This document shows, one piece after another, positions 51,952 to 60,154 of a stretch of 64,000 nt of DNA. Origin of the DNA: Streptomyces triticagri (GTDB lineage: Bacteria > Actinomycetota > Actinomycetes > Streptomycetales > Streptomycetaceae); contig NZ_QUAK01000239.1 in NCBI RefSeq assembly GCF_003429565.1, forward strand, positions 1-64,000, given 5' to 3'. The notes below the pieces were generated by a model. It had not been told where the DNA came from, made no database searches, and was given only the letters and a program-made list of their open reading frames with translations. The position numbers and the translations under genes were made by a program. Positions within the stretch are counted from its first letter, which is position 1. Each line of letters starts with the position of its first letter.

Positions 51952-52001
51952 GAGATCTCCCGTTGTGACCGTGCATCCCGGCGTGCGTCACCTCGAGCAG
52001 C

Positions 52002-52031
52002 CCGATCATTTCGGACGACCGATCATTCGGT
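52002..52031. promoter_or_regulatory. Tandem CCGATCATT palindromes upstream of paaK
   Basis: CCGATCATTTCGG (52002-52014) and ACCGATCATTCGGT (52018-52031) are two neighbouring palindromes sharing the CCGATCATT word, 51-80 bases before paaK. TetR-type repressors such as PaaR use ACCGA/TCGGT-flanked sites for paa genes; assignment here is inferred. Confidence 0.65.
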
Positions 52032-52133
52032 TGCTCGTGGGTGACCTCAGTAATCCAGGACGGAGAGCGGTCGTCAAGGGATGGCACACGATCTTGTACC
52101 GGTGCCGCTCCGGTGAGGCGGGACGGGCGTTCC

Positions 52134-53762
52134 CTACGCCTCTGCGCCGCTCGCCTCCGTGGCCACCGACCGGGCCCAGCGATAGTCCGCCTTGCCGCTC
52201 GGCGAGCGCTGGATCTCCTCGGTGAGCACCAGCTGCCGCGGGATCTTGTAGCCGGCCACCTGGGTGCGGCAGTGCGCCTGCACCGCATCGAGCGACAGGT
52301 CCCCGGCTCCCCGGCGCAACTGCACCACGGCGGCGACCTGGCTGCCCCACTTGGGGTCCGGAACGCCGGCGACCAGGGCGTCGTACACATCGGGATGCGA
52401 CTTGAGCGCCTGCTCGACCTCCTCCGGATACACCTTCTCGCCACCGGTGTTGATGCACTGCGAACCCCGGCCGAGCACGGTCACGACGCCCTCCTCGTCG
52501 ACCGTCGCCATGTCGCCGAGCAGCACCCAGCGCTCGCCACGGCGCCGGAAGAAGGTCTCGGCGGTTTTCCGCGGGTCGTTGTAGTAGCCGAGCGGCACGT
52601 GACCGCGCTGGGCGAGCCGGCCCGGCTCGCCGGGCGTCACGGGCTCGTACGTCCCCGGATCCACCACCTGCGTACGGTCGTTGACGCGCAGCCGGAAGCC
52701 CGTCTCCGGGCTGGAGTCGTCGGTCGCGGTGCCGTTGAAACCGGACTCCGACGACCCGAAGTTGTTGAGCAGCATGACGTGCGGCGCGAGTTCGAGGAAC
52801 TGGCGGCGGACCGTCTCGGACATGATCGCGCCGGACGAGGAGACGCTGAACAGGGCGGAGAGATCCGTCCCGGCGCACGGACCGTTGAGCGCGTCGATCA
52901 GCGGGCGCAGCATCGCATCGCCCACCAGCGACACACTGGACACCTTCTCCTTCTCGATGGTGCGCAGCACCTCCTCGGGCACGAACTTGCGGTGTACGAC
53001 CACGCGTTGGCCGAAGTGGAAGCCGATGAACGCGGTGAGCGTGGAGGTGCCGTGCATCAGCGGCGGGGTGGGGAAGAAGGTGATGCCGTCGCCGCCGGCG
53101 GCAACCCGCTCGGCCAGCTCCTCGGGCCGCTTCACGGGCTCCCCGGTGGGTGCGCCGCCGCCCATCCCCGAGAAGAACAGATCCTCCTGACGCCACATCA
53201 CGCCCTTCGGCATCCCCGTGGTGCCGCCGGTGTAGATGATGAACTGGTCGTCCGCGGACCGCCGCGGGAACCCGCGCTCGGGCGATCCGGAGCGCTCCGC
53301 CTCGGTGTACGCCGTGGCGTCGAGGCCCGGTGCCTCCTCGGGGGCGTCGCCGACCCGTAGCAGACGGCGCAGCTTGTCGGTGCGGGGGAGTGCGGCCGCC
53401 ACCCGCTCGGTGAACTCGGCGTCGAAGACCAGCGCCGCCAGATCGGCGTCGCGGTAGAGGTAGACCAACTCCTCTTCCACGTAGCGGTAGTTGACATTGA
53501 CCGGGACCAGGCGGGCCTTGAGGCAGGCAAGCACCGTCTGCAGATACTCGATGCCGTTGTAGAGGTGGAGGCCCACATGCTCGCCCGGGCGCAGGCCCTC
53601 GGCGATGAAGTGATGGGCCACGCGGTTCGCCGCCCGGTCGAGCTCGGCGTAGGTCAGGCGGCGCTCCGCCCCGGTCCCCGGGTGGTCGATGTGGACCAGC
53701 GCTTCGCGGTCCCCGGCCACATCGACGACCGACTCGAACAGGTCGGCAAGGTTGTACTCCAC
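52134..53762 (-). CDS. fadD19: Steroid-CoA ligase FadD19-like acyl-CoA synthetase
   Basis: The 542-residue ANL enzyme starts MEYNLADLFESVVDVAGDRE, and has GLHLYNGIEYLQTVLACLKA, the P-loop IIYTGGTTGMPKGVMW, FGSSESGFNGT and the GEKVYPEEVEQALKSHPDVYD hinge with RSPSGKADYRWAR at the end. This matches FadD19, which in Rhodococcus activates the side-chain carboxylate of C24-branched sterols. It is divergent from an operon of EchA19-, DUF35-, Ltp4- and Ltp3-type genes, the arrangement expected for that pathway. It shares the promoter gap that holds both a TCTGAC-type palindrome and a KstR-type box. Confidence 0.82.
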   Translation of the reverse strand: MEYNLADLFESVVDVAGDREALVHIDHPGTGAERRLTYAELDRAANRVAHHFIAEGLRPGEHVGLHLYNGIEYLQTVLACLKARLVPVNVNYRYVEEELVYLYRDADLAALVFDAEFTERVAAALPRTDKLRRLLRVGDAPEEAPGLDATAYTEAERSGSPERGFPRRSADDQFIIYTGGTTGMPKGVMWRQEDLFFSGMGGGAPTGEPVKRPEELAERVAAGGDGITFFPTPPLMHGTSTLTAFIGFHFGQRVVVHRKFVPEEVLRTIEKEKVSSVSLVGDAMLRPLIDALNGPCAGTDLSALFSVSSSGAIMSETVRRQFLELAPHVMLLNNFGSSESGFNGTATDDSSPETGFRLRVNDRTQVVDPGTYEPVTPGEPGRLAQRGHVPLGYYNDPRKTAETFFRRRGERWVLLGDMATVDEEGVVTVLGRGSQCINTGGEKVYPEEVEQALKSHPDVYDALVAGVPDPKWGSQVAAVVQLRRGAGDLSLDAVQAHCRTQVAGYKIPRQLVLTEEIQRSPSGKADYRWARSVATEASGAEA

Positions 53763-53846
53763 CGCTCCTCCTGACCCCGGCGACTGGTGGCTCGGCGGTC
53801 ATTAGAGCGCCGCCCGGCACAACTGGGAAGGGCGCCGCCCAAAGTT

Positions 53847-53863
53847 TCTGACTATCTGTCAGA
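53847..53863. promoter_or_regulatory. TCTGAC-type palindrome in the sterol-module promoter
   Basis: TCTGAC and GTCAGA form perfect arms around TATCT. The site lies between divergent fadD19-like and echA-like genes and repeats the word found at 39546. Confidence 0.7.
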
Positions 53864-53890
53864 GAACTCTTGAACTGGTCGGCGCACTAC

Positions 53891-53904
53891 TGCAACCTGT
53901 TCCA
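53891..53904. promoter_or_regulatory. KstR-type operator in the sterol-module promoter
   Basis: TGCAACCTGTTCCA matches TNNAACNNGTTNNA exactly. It ends 23 bases before the echA-like ATG. The other perfect match noticed in the window, at 28660, precedes the acyl-CoA dehydrogenase. Confidence 0.75.
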
Positions 53905-53927
53905 GGTCCGACGACGGGAGGACGGCA

Positions 53928-54728
53928 ATGGGCGGGACGGAACACCTCACCGTGCAGCGCGAAGGCGCCACACTGGTACTCACTCTGAACAGGCCGGAGG
54001 CCAAGAACGCACTCTCACTGCCCCTGTTGGTCGGGCTCTACGACGGATGGCTCGAAGCCGACGCCGACGACAGGATCCGCTCCATCGTGCTCACCGGGGC
54101 CGGCGGCGACTTCTGCGCCGGCATGGACCTCAAGGCATTGGCCGGCGGCAGCATGGACGGCGACCGGTACCGGGACCGTATGAAGGCGGACCCGGACCTG
54201 CACTGGAAGGCGATGCTCCGCCATCACCGGCCGCGCAAGCCCGTGATCGCCGCGGTCGAGGGCTACTGCGTGGCCGGCGGCACCGAGATCCTGCAGGGCA
54301 CCGACATCCGGATCGCGGGGGAGTCCGCCACCTTCGGGCTCTTCGAGGTCAAGCGCGGCCTCTTCCCGATCGGCGGCTCCACCGTCCGCCTGCCGCGCCA
54401 GATCCCCCGTACCCACGCCCTGGAGATGCTGCTCACCGGACGCCCCTACTCCGCGGCCGAGGCCGCCGCGATCGGGCTCGTCGGCCGGGTCGTCCCGGAC
54501 GGCGGCGCCCTCGACGCGGCCCTCGAGGTCGCCGAACAGATCAACGCCTGCGGGCCGCTCGCCGTCGAAGCCGTCAAGGCCTCGGTCTACGACACGGCCG
54601 AGCTGACGGAGACCGAAGGTCTCGAGAGCGAACTCGAGCGCGGCTGGCCGGTGTTCGCCACCGCCGACGCCAAGGAGGGCGCCAAGGCCTTCGCCGAGAA
54701 GCGGCCGCCCGTCTACCGGCGCGCCTGA
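53928..54728 (+). CDS. Enoyl-CoA hydratase, EchA19-like
   Basis: The 266-residue crotonase has the oxyanion-hole motif GAGGDFCAGMDLKALAGG, a CVAGGTEILQGTDIRI second helix and the FGLFEVKRGLFPIGGSTVRL block that marks the actinobacterial EchA19 type, which hydrates steroid enoyl-CoAs. It is the first gene of a four-gene run whose spacing is 61, 0 and -4 bases. A GGGAGG site precedes the ATG. Expression probably depends on KstR-type and TCTGAC-type sites upstream. Confidence 0.82.
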   Translation: MGGTEHLTVQREGATLVLTLNRPEAKNALSLPLLVGLYDGWLEADADDRIRSIVLTGAGGDFCAGMDLKALAGGSMDGDRYRDRMKADPDLHWKAMLRHHRPRKPVIAAVEGYCVAGGTEILQGTDIRIAGESATFGLFEVKRGLFPIGGSTVRLPRQIPRTHALEMLLTGRPYSAAEAAAIGLVGRVVPDGGALDAALEVAEQINACGPLAVEAVKASVYDTAELTETEGLESELERGWPVFATADAKEGAKAFAEKRPPVYRRA

Positions 54729-54789
54729 CCTCCACCCCGGCGCACCCGGAACCCCGGTCCCGGCCCGCGCCCGACCTCAAGGAGTGCAC

Positions 54790-55743
54790 GTGCCCGACCT
54801 GCTCAAAGCCCCCATGGCCCTGGAGTTCCCCTTCACCCGCTCACTCGGCCCCGTGCAGAGCGCCTTCCTGACCGGACTGCGCGAGCGGGTGGTCCTCGGC
54901 GTGCGCACCGGCGACGGCCGCGTGCTCGTGCCGCCCGTCGAGTACGACCCCGTCACCGCCGAGGAGATCCGCGACCTGGTCCAGGTCTCCGCCACCGGCA
55001 CCGTCACCACCTGGGCCTGGAACCCCGAGCCCCGCCGCGACCAGCCCCTGGACACCCCCTTCGCCTGGGTCCTGGTCCAGCTCGACGGCGCCGACACCGC
55101 ACTCCTGCACGCCCTCGACGTACCGGACGCCACGTCCGTGCACTCCGGACTGCGCGTGCGCGTGCGCTGGGCCGAGGAACGGACCGGAGCCATCACCGAC
55201 ATCGCCTGTTTCGAGCCAGCTCAAGACGGACAGGCCGCTGGGCGGACCCCCGCCGCCCGGCACGACGGCGCCTTCGACGACCCCGTCACCGGCATCGTCG
55301 CCCCCGCCCGACTCGACTACGTCTACTCACCGGGCCGCGCCCAGACCGCCTATCTGCGGGGCCTGGCCGAACAGCGCAACGTCGGCGAACGCTGCCCCTC
55401 CTGCGCCAAGGTCTACATCCCGCCCCGCGGCGCCTGCCCGACCTGCGGCGTCGCCACCGCGGAACGCGTCGAGGTCGGACCGGCCGGCACCGTCACCACC
55501 TTCTGCATCGTCAACATCAAGGCCAAGAACCTCGACATCGAAGTGCCCTACGTCTACGCGCACATCGCCCTGGACGGCGCCGGACTCGCCCTGCACGGCC
55601 GGATCGGCGGCATCCCCTACGACCAGGTACGGATGGGCCTGCGCGTCGAGCCCGTCTGGTCCGAGAACAGCCGCTTCCCCGACCACTACCGCCCCACCGG
55701 CGAACCCGACGCCGACTACGACACGTACAAGGAGCTGCTGTAG
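54790..55743 (+). CDS. DUF35 OB-fold/zinc-ribbon protein, partner of Ltp-type aldolase/thiolase
   Basis: The 317-residue protein carries two similar halves. The second has the zinc ribbon with Cys202, Cys205, Cys216 and Cys219 followed by an OB-fold (GTVTTFCIVNIKA). The first has the same spacing (SLGPVQSAFLTGLRE, GTVTTWAWN) but the cysteines are lost. DUF35 proteins bind CoA substrates and complete the active site of Ltp-type enzymes. Size matches the DUF35 gene found beside ltp4 and ltp3 in mycobacteria. GTG 54790 has AAGGAG ahead; GTG 54784 is less likely. The next gene begins at the following base. Confidence 0.82.
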   Translation: MPDLLKAPMALEFPFTRSLGPVQSAFLTGLRERVVLGVRTGDGRVLVPPVEYDPVTAEEIRDLVQVSATGTVTTWAWNPEPRRDQPLDTPFAWVLVQLDGADTALLHALDVPDATSVHSGLRVRVRWAEERTGAITDIACFEPAQDGQAAGRTPAARHDGAFDDPVTGIVAPARLDYVYSPGRAQTAYLRGLAEQRNVGERCPSCAKVYIPPRGACPTCGVATAERVEVGPAGTVTTFCIVNIKAKNLDIEVPYVYAHIALDGAGLALHGRIGGIPYDQVRMGLRVEPVWSENSRFPDHYRPTGEPDADYDTYKELL

Positions 55744-56808
55744 ATGCCCCCCACAGGTGCACTCCGCGACGTGGCGATCGTCGCCTTCGCCCAGAGCGAC
55801 CACCTCAAGAGCACGGACGAACTCTCCGAGGTGGAGATGCTGATGCCCGTCCTGCACGAGGTGCTCGGCGCCACCGGCCTCGCGACCGGCGAGATCGACT
55901 TCACCTGCTCCGGCTCCGCGGACTACCTCGCGGGCCGCGCCTTCTCCTTCACCATGGCGCTCGACGGGGTCGGCGCCTGGCCGCCGATCTCCGAATCGCA
56001 CGTCGAGACCGACGGGGCCTGGGCGCTCTACGAGGCCTGGGTGAAGCTCCTGACCGGCGAGGCCGACACCGCGCTCGTCTACTCCTACGGCAAGTCCTCG
56101 CCCGGCTCGCTGCGCGACGTCCTCACCCGCCAGCTCGACCCGTACTACCAGGCACCGCTGTGGCCCGACTCGGTCGCGCTCGCCGCCCTGCAGGCCCAGG
56201 CGCTCATCGACGCGGGACACACCGACGAACGCACCCTCGCCACGGTCGCCGCCCGCAGCCGGGACGCAGCGTCGGACAATCCGCACGCCCAGGTGCGCGG
56301 CGCCCGCCCCCAGGGCGACTACGTCGTCCAGCCGCTGCGCACCGGAGACTGCCCGCCGATCGGCGACGGCGCGGCCGCCGTGGTGCTGGCCGCCGGCGAC
56401 CGGGCCCGCGCCCTGTGCGCGCGCCCCGCCTGGATCCGCGGCATCGACCACCGCATCGAGCCGCACGCCATCGGCGTCCGCGACCTCACCGAGTCACCGT
56501 CGACGCGGCTTGCCGCGGAACGGGCAGGGGCTTTCGAACGGCCCGTCGACACCGCCGAGTTGCATGCCCCGTTCAGCTCTCAGGAGGTCGTGCTGCGCCG
56601 CGCCCTCGACCTCGGCGACGAGGTGGCGGTCAACCCCTCCGGCGGTCCGCTCGCCGCCAACCCGATGATGGCCGCCGGGCTCGTACGGCTCGGCGAGGCG
56701 GCCGCCCGCATCCACCGGGGCGCCTCGGACCGCGCCCTCGCGCACGCCACCTCGGGCCCCTGCCTGCAGCAGAACCTGGTGGCCGTCCTGGAAGGAGAGG
56801 ACGCATGA
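55744..56808 (+). CDS. ltp4: Thiolase-fold lipid-transfer protein Ltp4-like
   Basis: The 354-residue thiolase-superfamily protein lacks the standard NRLCGSG cysteine motif of ketothiolases. It carries FTCSGSADYLAGRAFSF with a candidate Cys, VNPSGGPLAANPMMAAGLVR, and a final HATSGPCLQQN. This is the SCP-x thiolase-like/Ltp form found in sterol clusters; mycobacterial Ltp4 is the same length. With Ltp3 and DUF35 partners such proteins act as retro-aldolase or thiolase on steroid side-chain CoA esters. Its start is immediately after the DUF35 stop, and its stop overlaps the next start (ATGA), indicating strict co-translation. Confidence 0.82.
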   Translation: MPPTGALRDVAIVAFAQSDHLKSTDELSEVEMLMPVLHEVLGATGLATGEIDFTCSGSADYLAGRAFSFTMALDGVGAWPPISESHVETDGAWALYEAWVKLLTGEADTALVYSYGKSSPGSLRDVLTRQLDPYYQAPLWPDSVALAALQAQALIDAGHTDERTLATVAARSRDAASDNPHAQVRGARPQGDYVVQPLRTGDCPPIGDGAAAVVLAAGDRARALCARPAWIRGIDHRIEPHAIGVRDLTESPSTRLAAERAGAFERPVDTAELHAPFSSQEVVLRRALDLGDEVAVNPSGGPLAANPMMAAGLVRLGEAAARIHRGASDRALAHATSGPCLQQNLVAVLEGEDA

Positions 56809-57980
56809 GCACCGCGCACAAGGAACCCGTCGCCGTCGTCGGCATCGGACAGACCAAGCACGTCGCGGCCCGCAAGGACGTCTCCATCGCGGGACTCGTC
56901 CGGGAGGCGGCCCGGCGTGCCCTCGACGACGCCGGACTCGACTGGCCGGACATAGACGCCGTCGTCATCGGCAAGGCCCCCGACTTCTTCGAGGGCGTCA
57001 TGATGCCGGAGCTCTACCTCGCGGACGCGCTCGGCGCCGTCGGCAAACCGATGCTGCGGGTGCACACCGCCGGTTCCGTCGGCGGCTCCACCGCCCTGGT
57101 CGCCGCCAATCTGGTGGCCGCCCGCGTCCACGGCACGGTCCTCACCCTCGCCTTCGAGAAGCAGTCCGAGTCCAACGCCATGTGGGGCCTCTCGCTCCCC
57201 ATCCCCTTCCAGCAGCCCCTCCTCGCCGGCGCCGGCGGCTTCTTCGCCCCGCACGTCCGCGCGTACATGCGGCGCACCGGAGCCCCCGACGCGATCGGCT
57301 CCCTCGTCGCCTTCAAGGACCGGCGCAACGCGCTCAAGAACCCGTACGCCCACCTCCACGAGCACGACCTCACCCTGGAGCAGGTCCAGTCCTCACCGAT
57401 GCTGTGGGACCCGATCCGCTACTCCGAGACCTGCCCCTCCTCGGACGGCGCCTGCGCCATGATCCTCACCGACCGGGCCGGCGCGGACCGTTCGCCCGAG
57501 CCGCCCGCCTGGGTGCACGGCGGGGCGATGCGCAGCGAGCCGACCCTCTTCGCCGGCAAGGACTTCGTCTCCCCGCAGGCCGGCCGCGACTGCGCGGCCG
57601 ACGTGTACGCGCAGGCCGGCATCACCGATCCGCGCGCGGAGATCGACGCCGTGGAGATGTACGTGCCGTTCTCCTGGTACGAACCGATGTGGCTGGAGAA
57701 TCTCGGCTTCGCCGAGGAGGGCGAGGGCTGGAAGCTCACCGAGTCCGGGGTGACCGAACTCGACGGCGACCTGCCCGTCAACCCCTCCGGAGGCGTCCTG
57801 TCCACCAACCCCATCGGCGCCTCCGGCATGATCCGCTTCGCCGAGGCGGCCCTGCAGGTACGCGGACAGGCGGGCGAACACCAGGTGGACGGGGCCCGCA
57901 GGGCGCTCGGCCACGCCTACGGAGGCGGCTCGCAGTTCTTCTCGATGTGGCTGGTCGGAGCCGAGCAGCCCGCGGGATGA
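56805..57980 (+). CDS. ltp3: Thiolase-fold steroid CoA-lyase-type protein Ltp3-like
   Basis: The 391-residue protein has VAVVGIGQTKHVAARKDVSI, RVHTAGSVGGSTALVAANLV (where ketothiolases have the catalytic Cys), DLPVNPSGGVLSTNPIGASG and RALGHAYGGGSQFFSMWLVG. This SCP2-thiolase-like design and length match Ltp3, required with Ltp4 for C24-branched sterol side-chain breakdown in Rhodococcus. It is the last gene of the echA-DUF35-ltp4-ltp3 operon, with an ATGA overlap. There is no visible terminator in the 98-base gap that follows. Confidence 0.82.
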   Translation: MSTAHKEPVAVVGIGQTKHVAARKDVSIAGLVREAARRALDDAGLDWPDIDAVVIGKAPDFFEGVMMPELYLADALGAVGKPMLRVHTAGSVGGSTALVAANLVAARVHGTVLTLAFEKQSESNAMWGLSLPIPFQQPLLAGAGGFFAPHVRAYMRRTGAPDAIGSLVAFKDRRNALKNPYAHLHEHDLTLEQVQSSPMLWDPIRYSETCPSSDGACAMILTDRAGADRSPEPPAWVHGGAMRSEPTLFAGKDFVSPQAGRDCAADVYAQAGITDPRAEIDAVEMYVPFSWYEPMWLENLGFAEEGEGWKLTESGVTELDGDLPVNPSGGVLSTNPIGASGMIRFAEAALQVRGQAGEHQVDGARRALGHAYGGGSQFFSMWLVGAEQPAG

Positions 57981-58078
57981 GGCAGTGTCGTCCGCACGCC
58001 GCCTTCGTTCGCGGCCTGTCCGGCACCGGCGGCGGTGGCTAGGCTGGCCGCGGACGACGATGCGGGAGGAGTACGGCC

Positions 58079-58321
58079 GTGGCCGAAAGCACCACTGAGC
58101 AGCAACCGTTCGCAGGCTGGGACAAGCCGGAGCTCGATCTGACCAACGCCGACTGGCAGTCCGGCAGCCAGGGTCTGGGGGACGTACAGATCGCGTTCGT
58201 CGAAGGCTTCATCGCCATGCGCAACGGCGGCCGCCCGCACAGCCCGTCGCTGATCTTCTCGCCCGCGGAATGGCATGCTTTCGTACGCGGCGCACGCAGC
58301 GGGCGGTTCGACCTCACCTGA
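58079..58321 (+). CDS. DUF397 protein
   Basis: The 80-residue protein has the DUF397 core ELDLTNADWQSGSQGLGDVQIAFVEGFIAMRN and the ending LIFSPAEWHAFVRGARSGRFDL. DUF397 proteins are abundant in Streptomyces and usually sit beside an XRE-type helix-turn-helix gene that they modulate. No such partner is adjacent here, so it is an orphan. GTG 58079 has a GGAGGAG ribosome site. Confidence 0.88.
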   Translation: MAESTTEQQPFAGWDKPELDLTNADWQSGSQGLGDVQIAFVEGFIAMRNGGRPHSPSLIFSPAEWHAFVRGARSGRFDLT

Positions 58322-58391
58322 TCCGCGGGGATCGGCCGGACGGACTCCCGGGCGTGACGCCCGACGGGTCCGGCGGAAGAGGGCGGAGAGC

Positions 58392-59396
58392 GTGCAGACA
58401 CAGTCGGTCGGCAAGCGGTACGGGCGGGGCCCCTGGGTGCTCGAGGACGTCACCGTGCACGTACCGGCCGGGGAGATCGTGGCCTTCCACGGGCGCAACG
58501 GCTCCGGGAAGTCCACCCTGCTGCGGCTGCTCGCGGGTCTCAGCAGGCCGTCCCGTGGCACCGTCACCGGCCGCCCGGCCGTCGTCGGATACGTCCCGGA
58601 CCGCTTCCGCCCGCCCGAACGCCTCACCGCCCTCGGGTACTTGACACACCTCGGCCGCATCCGCGGGCTCACGACCCCGGACGCCCGCCGCCGCGCGCGG
58701 GTCCTGATCGACCGGCTCGCGGTCGCCGGCGGGCCGCACGCCGAGCTGCGCACCCTCTCCAAGGGCAACGCACAGAAGGTCGCCCTGTCCCAAGCGCTCC
58801 TGGTCCAGCCGGAGTTGCTCGTCCTCGACGAACCCTGGTCGGGCCTCGACACCTCGGCCCACGGCGTCCTTGCCGAGGTCATGGCGGAGGTGGCCGCAGC
58901 GGGCGGCTCGGTGGTGTTCACCGGCCACGGCGAGTCGGCCCGTACCGCCGTGGCCGGCCGCGCCCATCTCGTCGCCGGCGGGCGGCTGCATCCCTACGGC
59001 CACGAATCGCCGCGCGAGCAGCGGCAGGTGACGGAGCTGGTACTGCAACGGCCCGGCGCCCCGAGCGAGTTGCCCGCGTCCGGCGACTCGTCGCGGGTCC
59101 CGCCGCCCCCGCCGTGGTCCCGGAGCCCCGGAGTCCTGACGGTCACCGACCACGGAGCAGACCTGGTGCTCGCCGTGGTATGCGCGGAGGCCGATGCCGT
59201 ACTGCTCGCCGCGCTCCGGGACGGGTGGTCGGCGCTGTCCGTGACCCGCAGGACGGCGCCCGCGACAACGGCTCCGGCGCCTGGACCGCCTTCGCCGCCG
59301 GCCACGACGGCGGCCCCGGAGCGCCGCACGGACCGGCCCGCCGGAGCCTCCCGGGCGCCTGCCCCGCCGAGCCGCCGCGAAGGCGGCCGCCGATGA
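58392..59396 (+). CDS. ABC transporter ATP-binding protein with Pro/Ala-rich tail
   Basis: The 334-residue ATPase has Walker A GRNGSGKST, signature LSKGNAQKV, Walker B LLVLDEPWSGLD and switch His in FTGHGES. The ATPase core covers about 200 residues. A degenerate C-terminal part and a low-complexity Pro/Ala tail follow, as in the CcmA-like exporter ATPases of actinobacteria. GTG 58392 starts right at the first strand. It overlaps the permease gene (ATGA). Transported substrate unknown. Confidence 0.85.
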   Translation: MQTQSVGKRYGRGPWVLEDVTVHVPAGEIVAFHGRNGSGKSTLLRLLAGLSRPSRGTVTGRPAVVGYVPDRFRPPERLTALGYLTHLGRIRGLTTPDARRRARVLIDRLAVAGGPHAELRTLSKGNAQKVALSQALLVQPELLVLDEPWSGLDTSAHGVLAEVMAEVAAAGGSVVFTGHGESARTAVAGRAHLVAGGRLHPYGHESPREQRQVTELVLQRPGAPSELPASGDSSRVPPPPPWSRSPGVLTVTDHGADLVLAVVCAEADAVLLAALRDGWSALSVTRRTAPATTAPAPGPPSPPATTAAPERRTDRPAGASRAPAPPSRREGGRR

Positions 59397-60049
59397 CCGC
59401 CCTCATCCGCTACTCCTTCGCGACCCTGCTCCACAGCCAGCGCTATCTCGCCCCGGTCCTGCTCTTCGCCGGCCTCATCGGCATCCTCACGGTCAATGGG
59501 TCCGGCTCCCTGCCGCCCGCGTACGCCGCCTCGGCCGGCGCCCTGTTCGTCAGCCAGACCTGGCTCACCTCGGCGCTGGCCGGGCTCGACGACCCGACCC
59601 AGCGCGCCGTCGTGGTGCTCAGCGCCGGGCGCGGCGCACGGGTACTGGCCGCCACGGTCGGCACCGCGCTGCTCGCCGCCGGCGCCCTGGCTGTCGTGGG
59701 CCTGCTCTTCCCGCTGTGGATCGGCTCGTACCAGGTGGGAGCCGCTGATCTGCTGCTCGGCGCGGAGGCGCAGCTGACCTGTGCGCTCGCCGGCACCGCG
59801 ATCGGGCTGCTCTGCTCGCGGCTGGTCTTCCGCCGCCAGGGCTATGCGCTCGCCACCGCACTCGCCCTGGTTCTGGGGCTGCTCTTCGTCCAAGGCCTGC
59901 CACCCGTCAACCGGCTGTTCCACCTGATGTCCGAGACCTCCGACGCCGCCGCCCTGCTCGCCCCCGCCGCCGGAATGGCGGCCGTCTCCGCGGTGCTGCT
60001 CGCGGCCTCCGCCTGCCTGACCCACCACCTCGCCGCCCGACGCGACTGA
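59393..60049 (+). CDS. ABC transporter permease
   Basis: The 218-residue protein has six predicted membrane helices (YLAPVLLFAGLIGILTVN, AYAASAGALFVSQTWLTSAL and so on) and no signature beyond the ABC-2 style. It starts with ATGA overlapping the ATPase stop, so the two form one exporter or membrane-modifying unit. No regulator gene is adjacent. Substrate not predictable. Confidence 0.8.
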   Translation: MTALIRYSFATLLHSQRYLAPVLLFAGLIGILTVNGSGSLPPAYAASAGALFVSQTWLTSALAGLDDPTQRAVVVLSAGRGARVLAATVGTALLAAGALAVVGLLFPLWIGSYQVGAADLLLGAEAQLTCALAGTAIGLLCSRLVFRRQGYALATALALVLGLLFVQGLPPVNRLFHLMSETSDAAALLAPAAGMAAVSAVLLAASACLTHHLAARRD

Positions 60050-60154
60050 CGGTGTGCCGCCCGGCACCGGATGTGTGCGCCGAGCGCCCGCGGAGGCCGC
60101 CGACGCCCCGCACCCGGGGCCGGAGATGTGCCGCGCGGCACGTACCATTGCCGC

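Noticed and set aside
52134..57980. Complete sterol degradation cluster
   Set aside because: Only side-chain activation and cleavage genes are present; ring-opening genes and mce4-type import are absent from the window.
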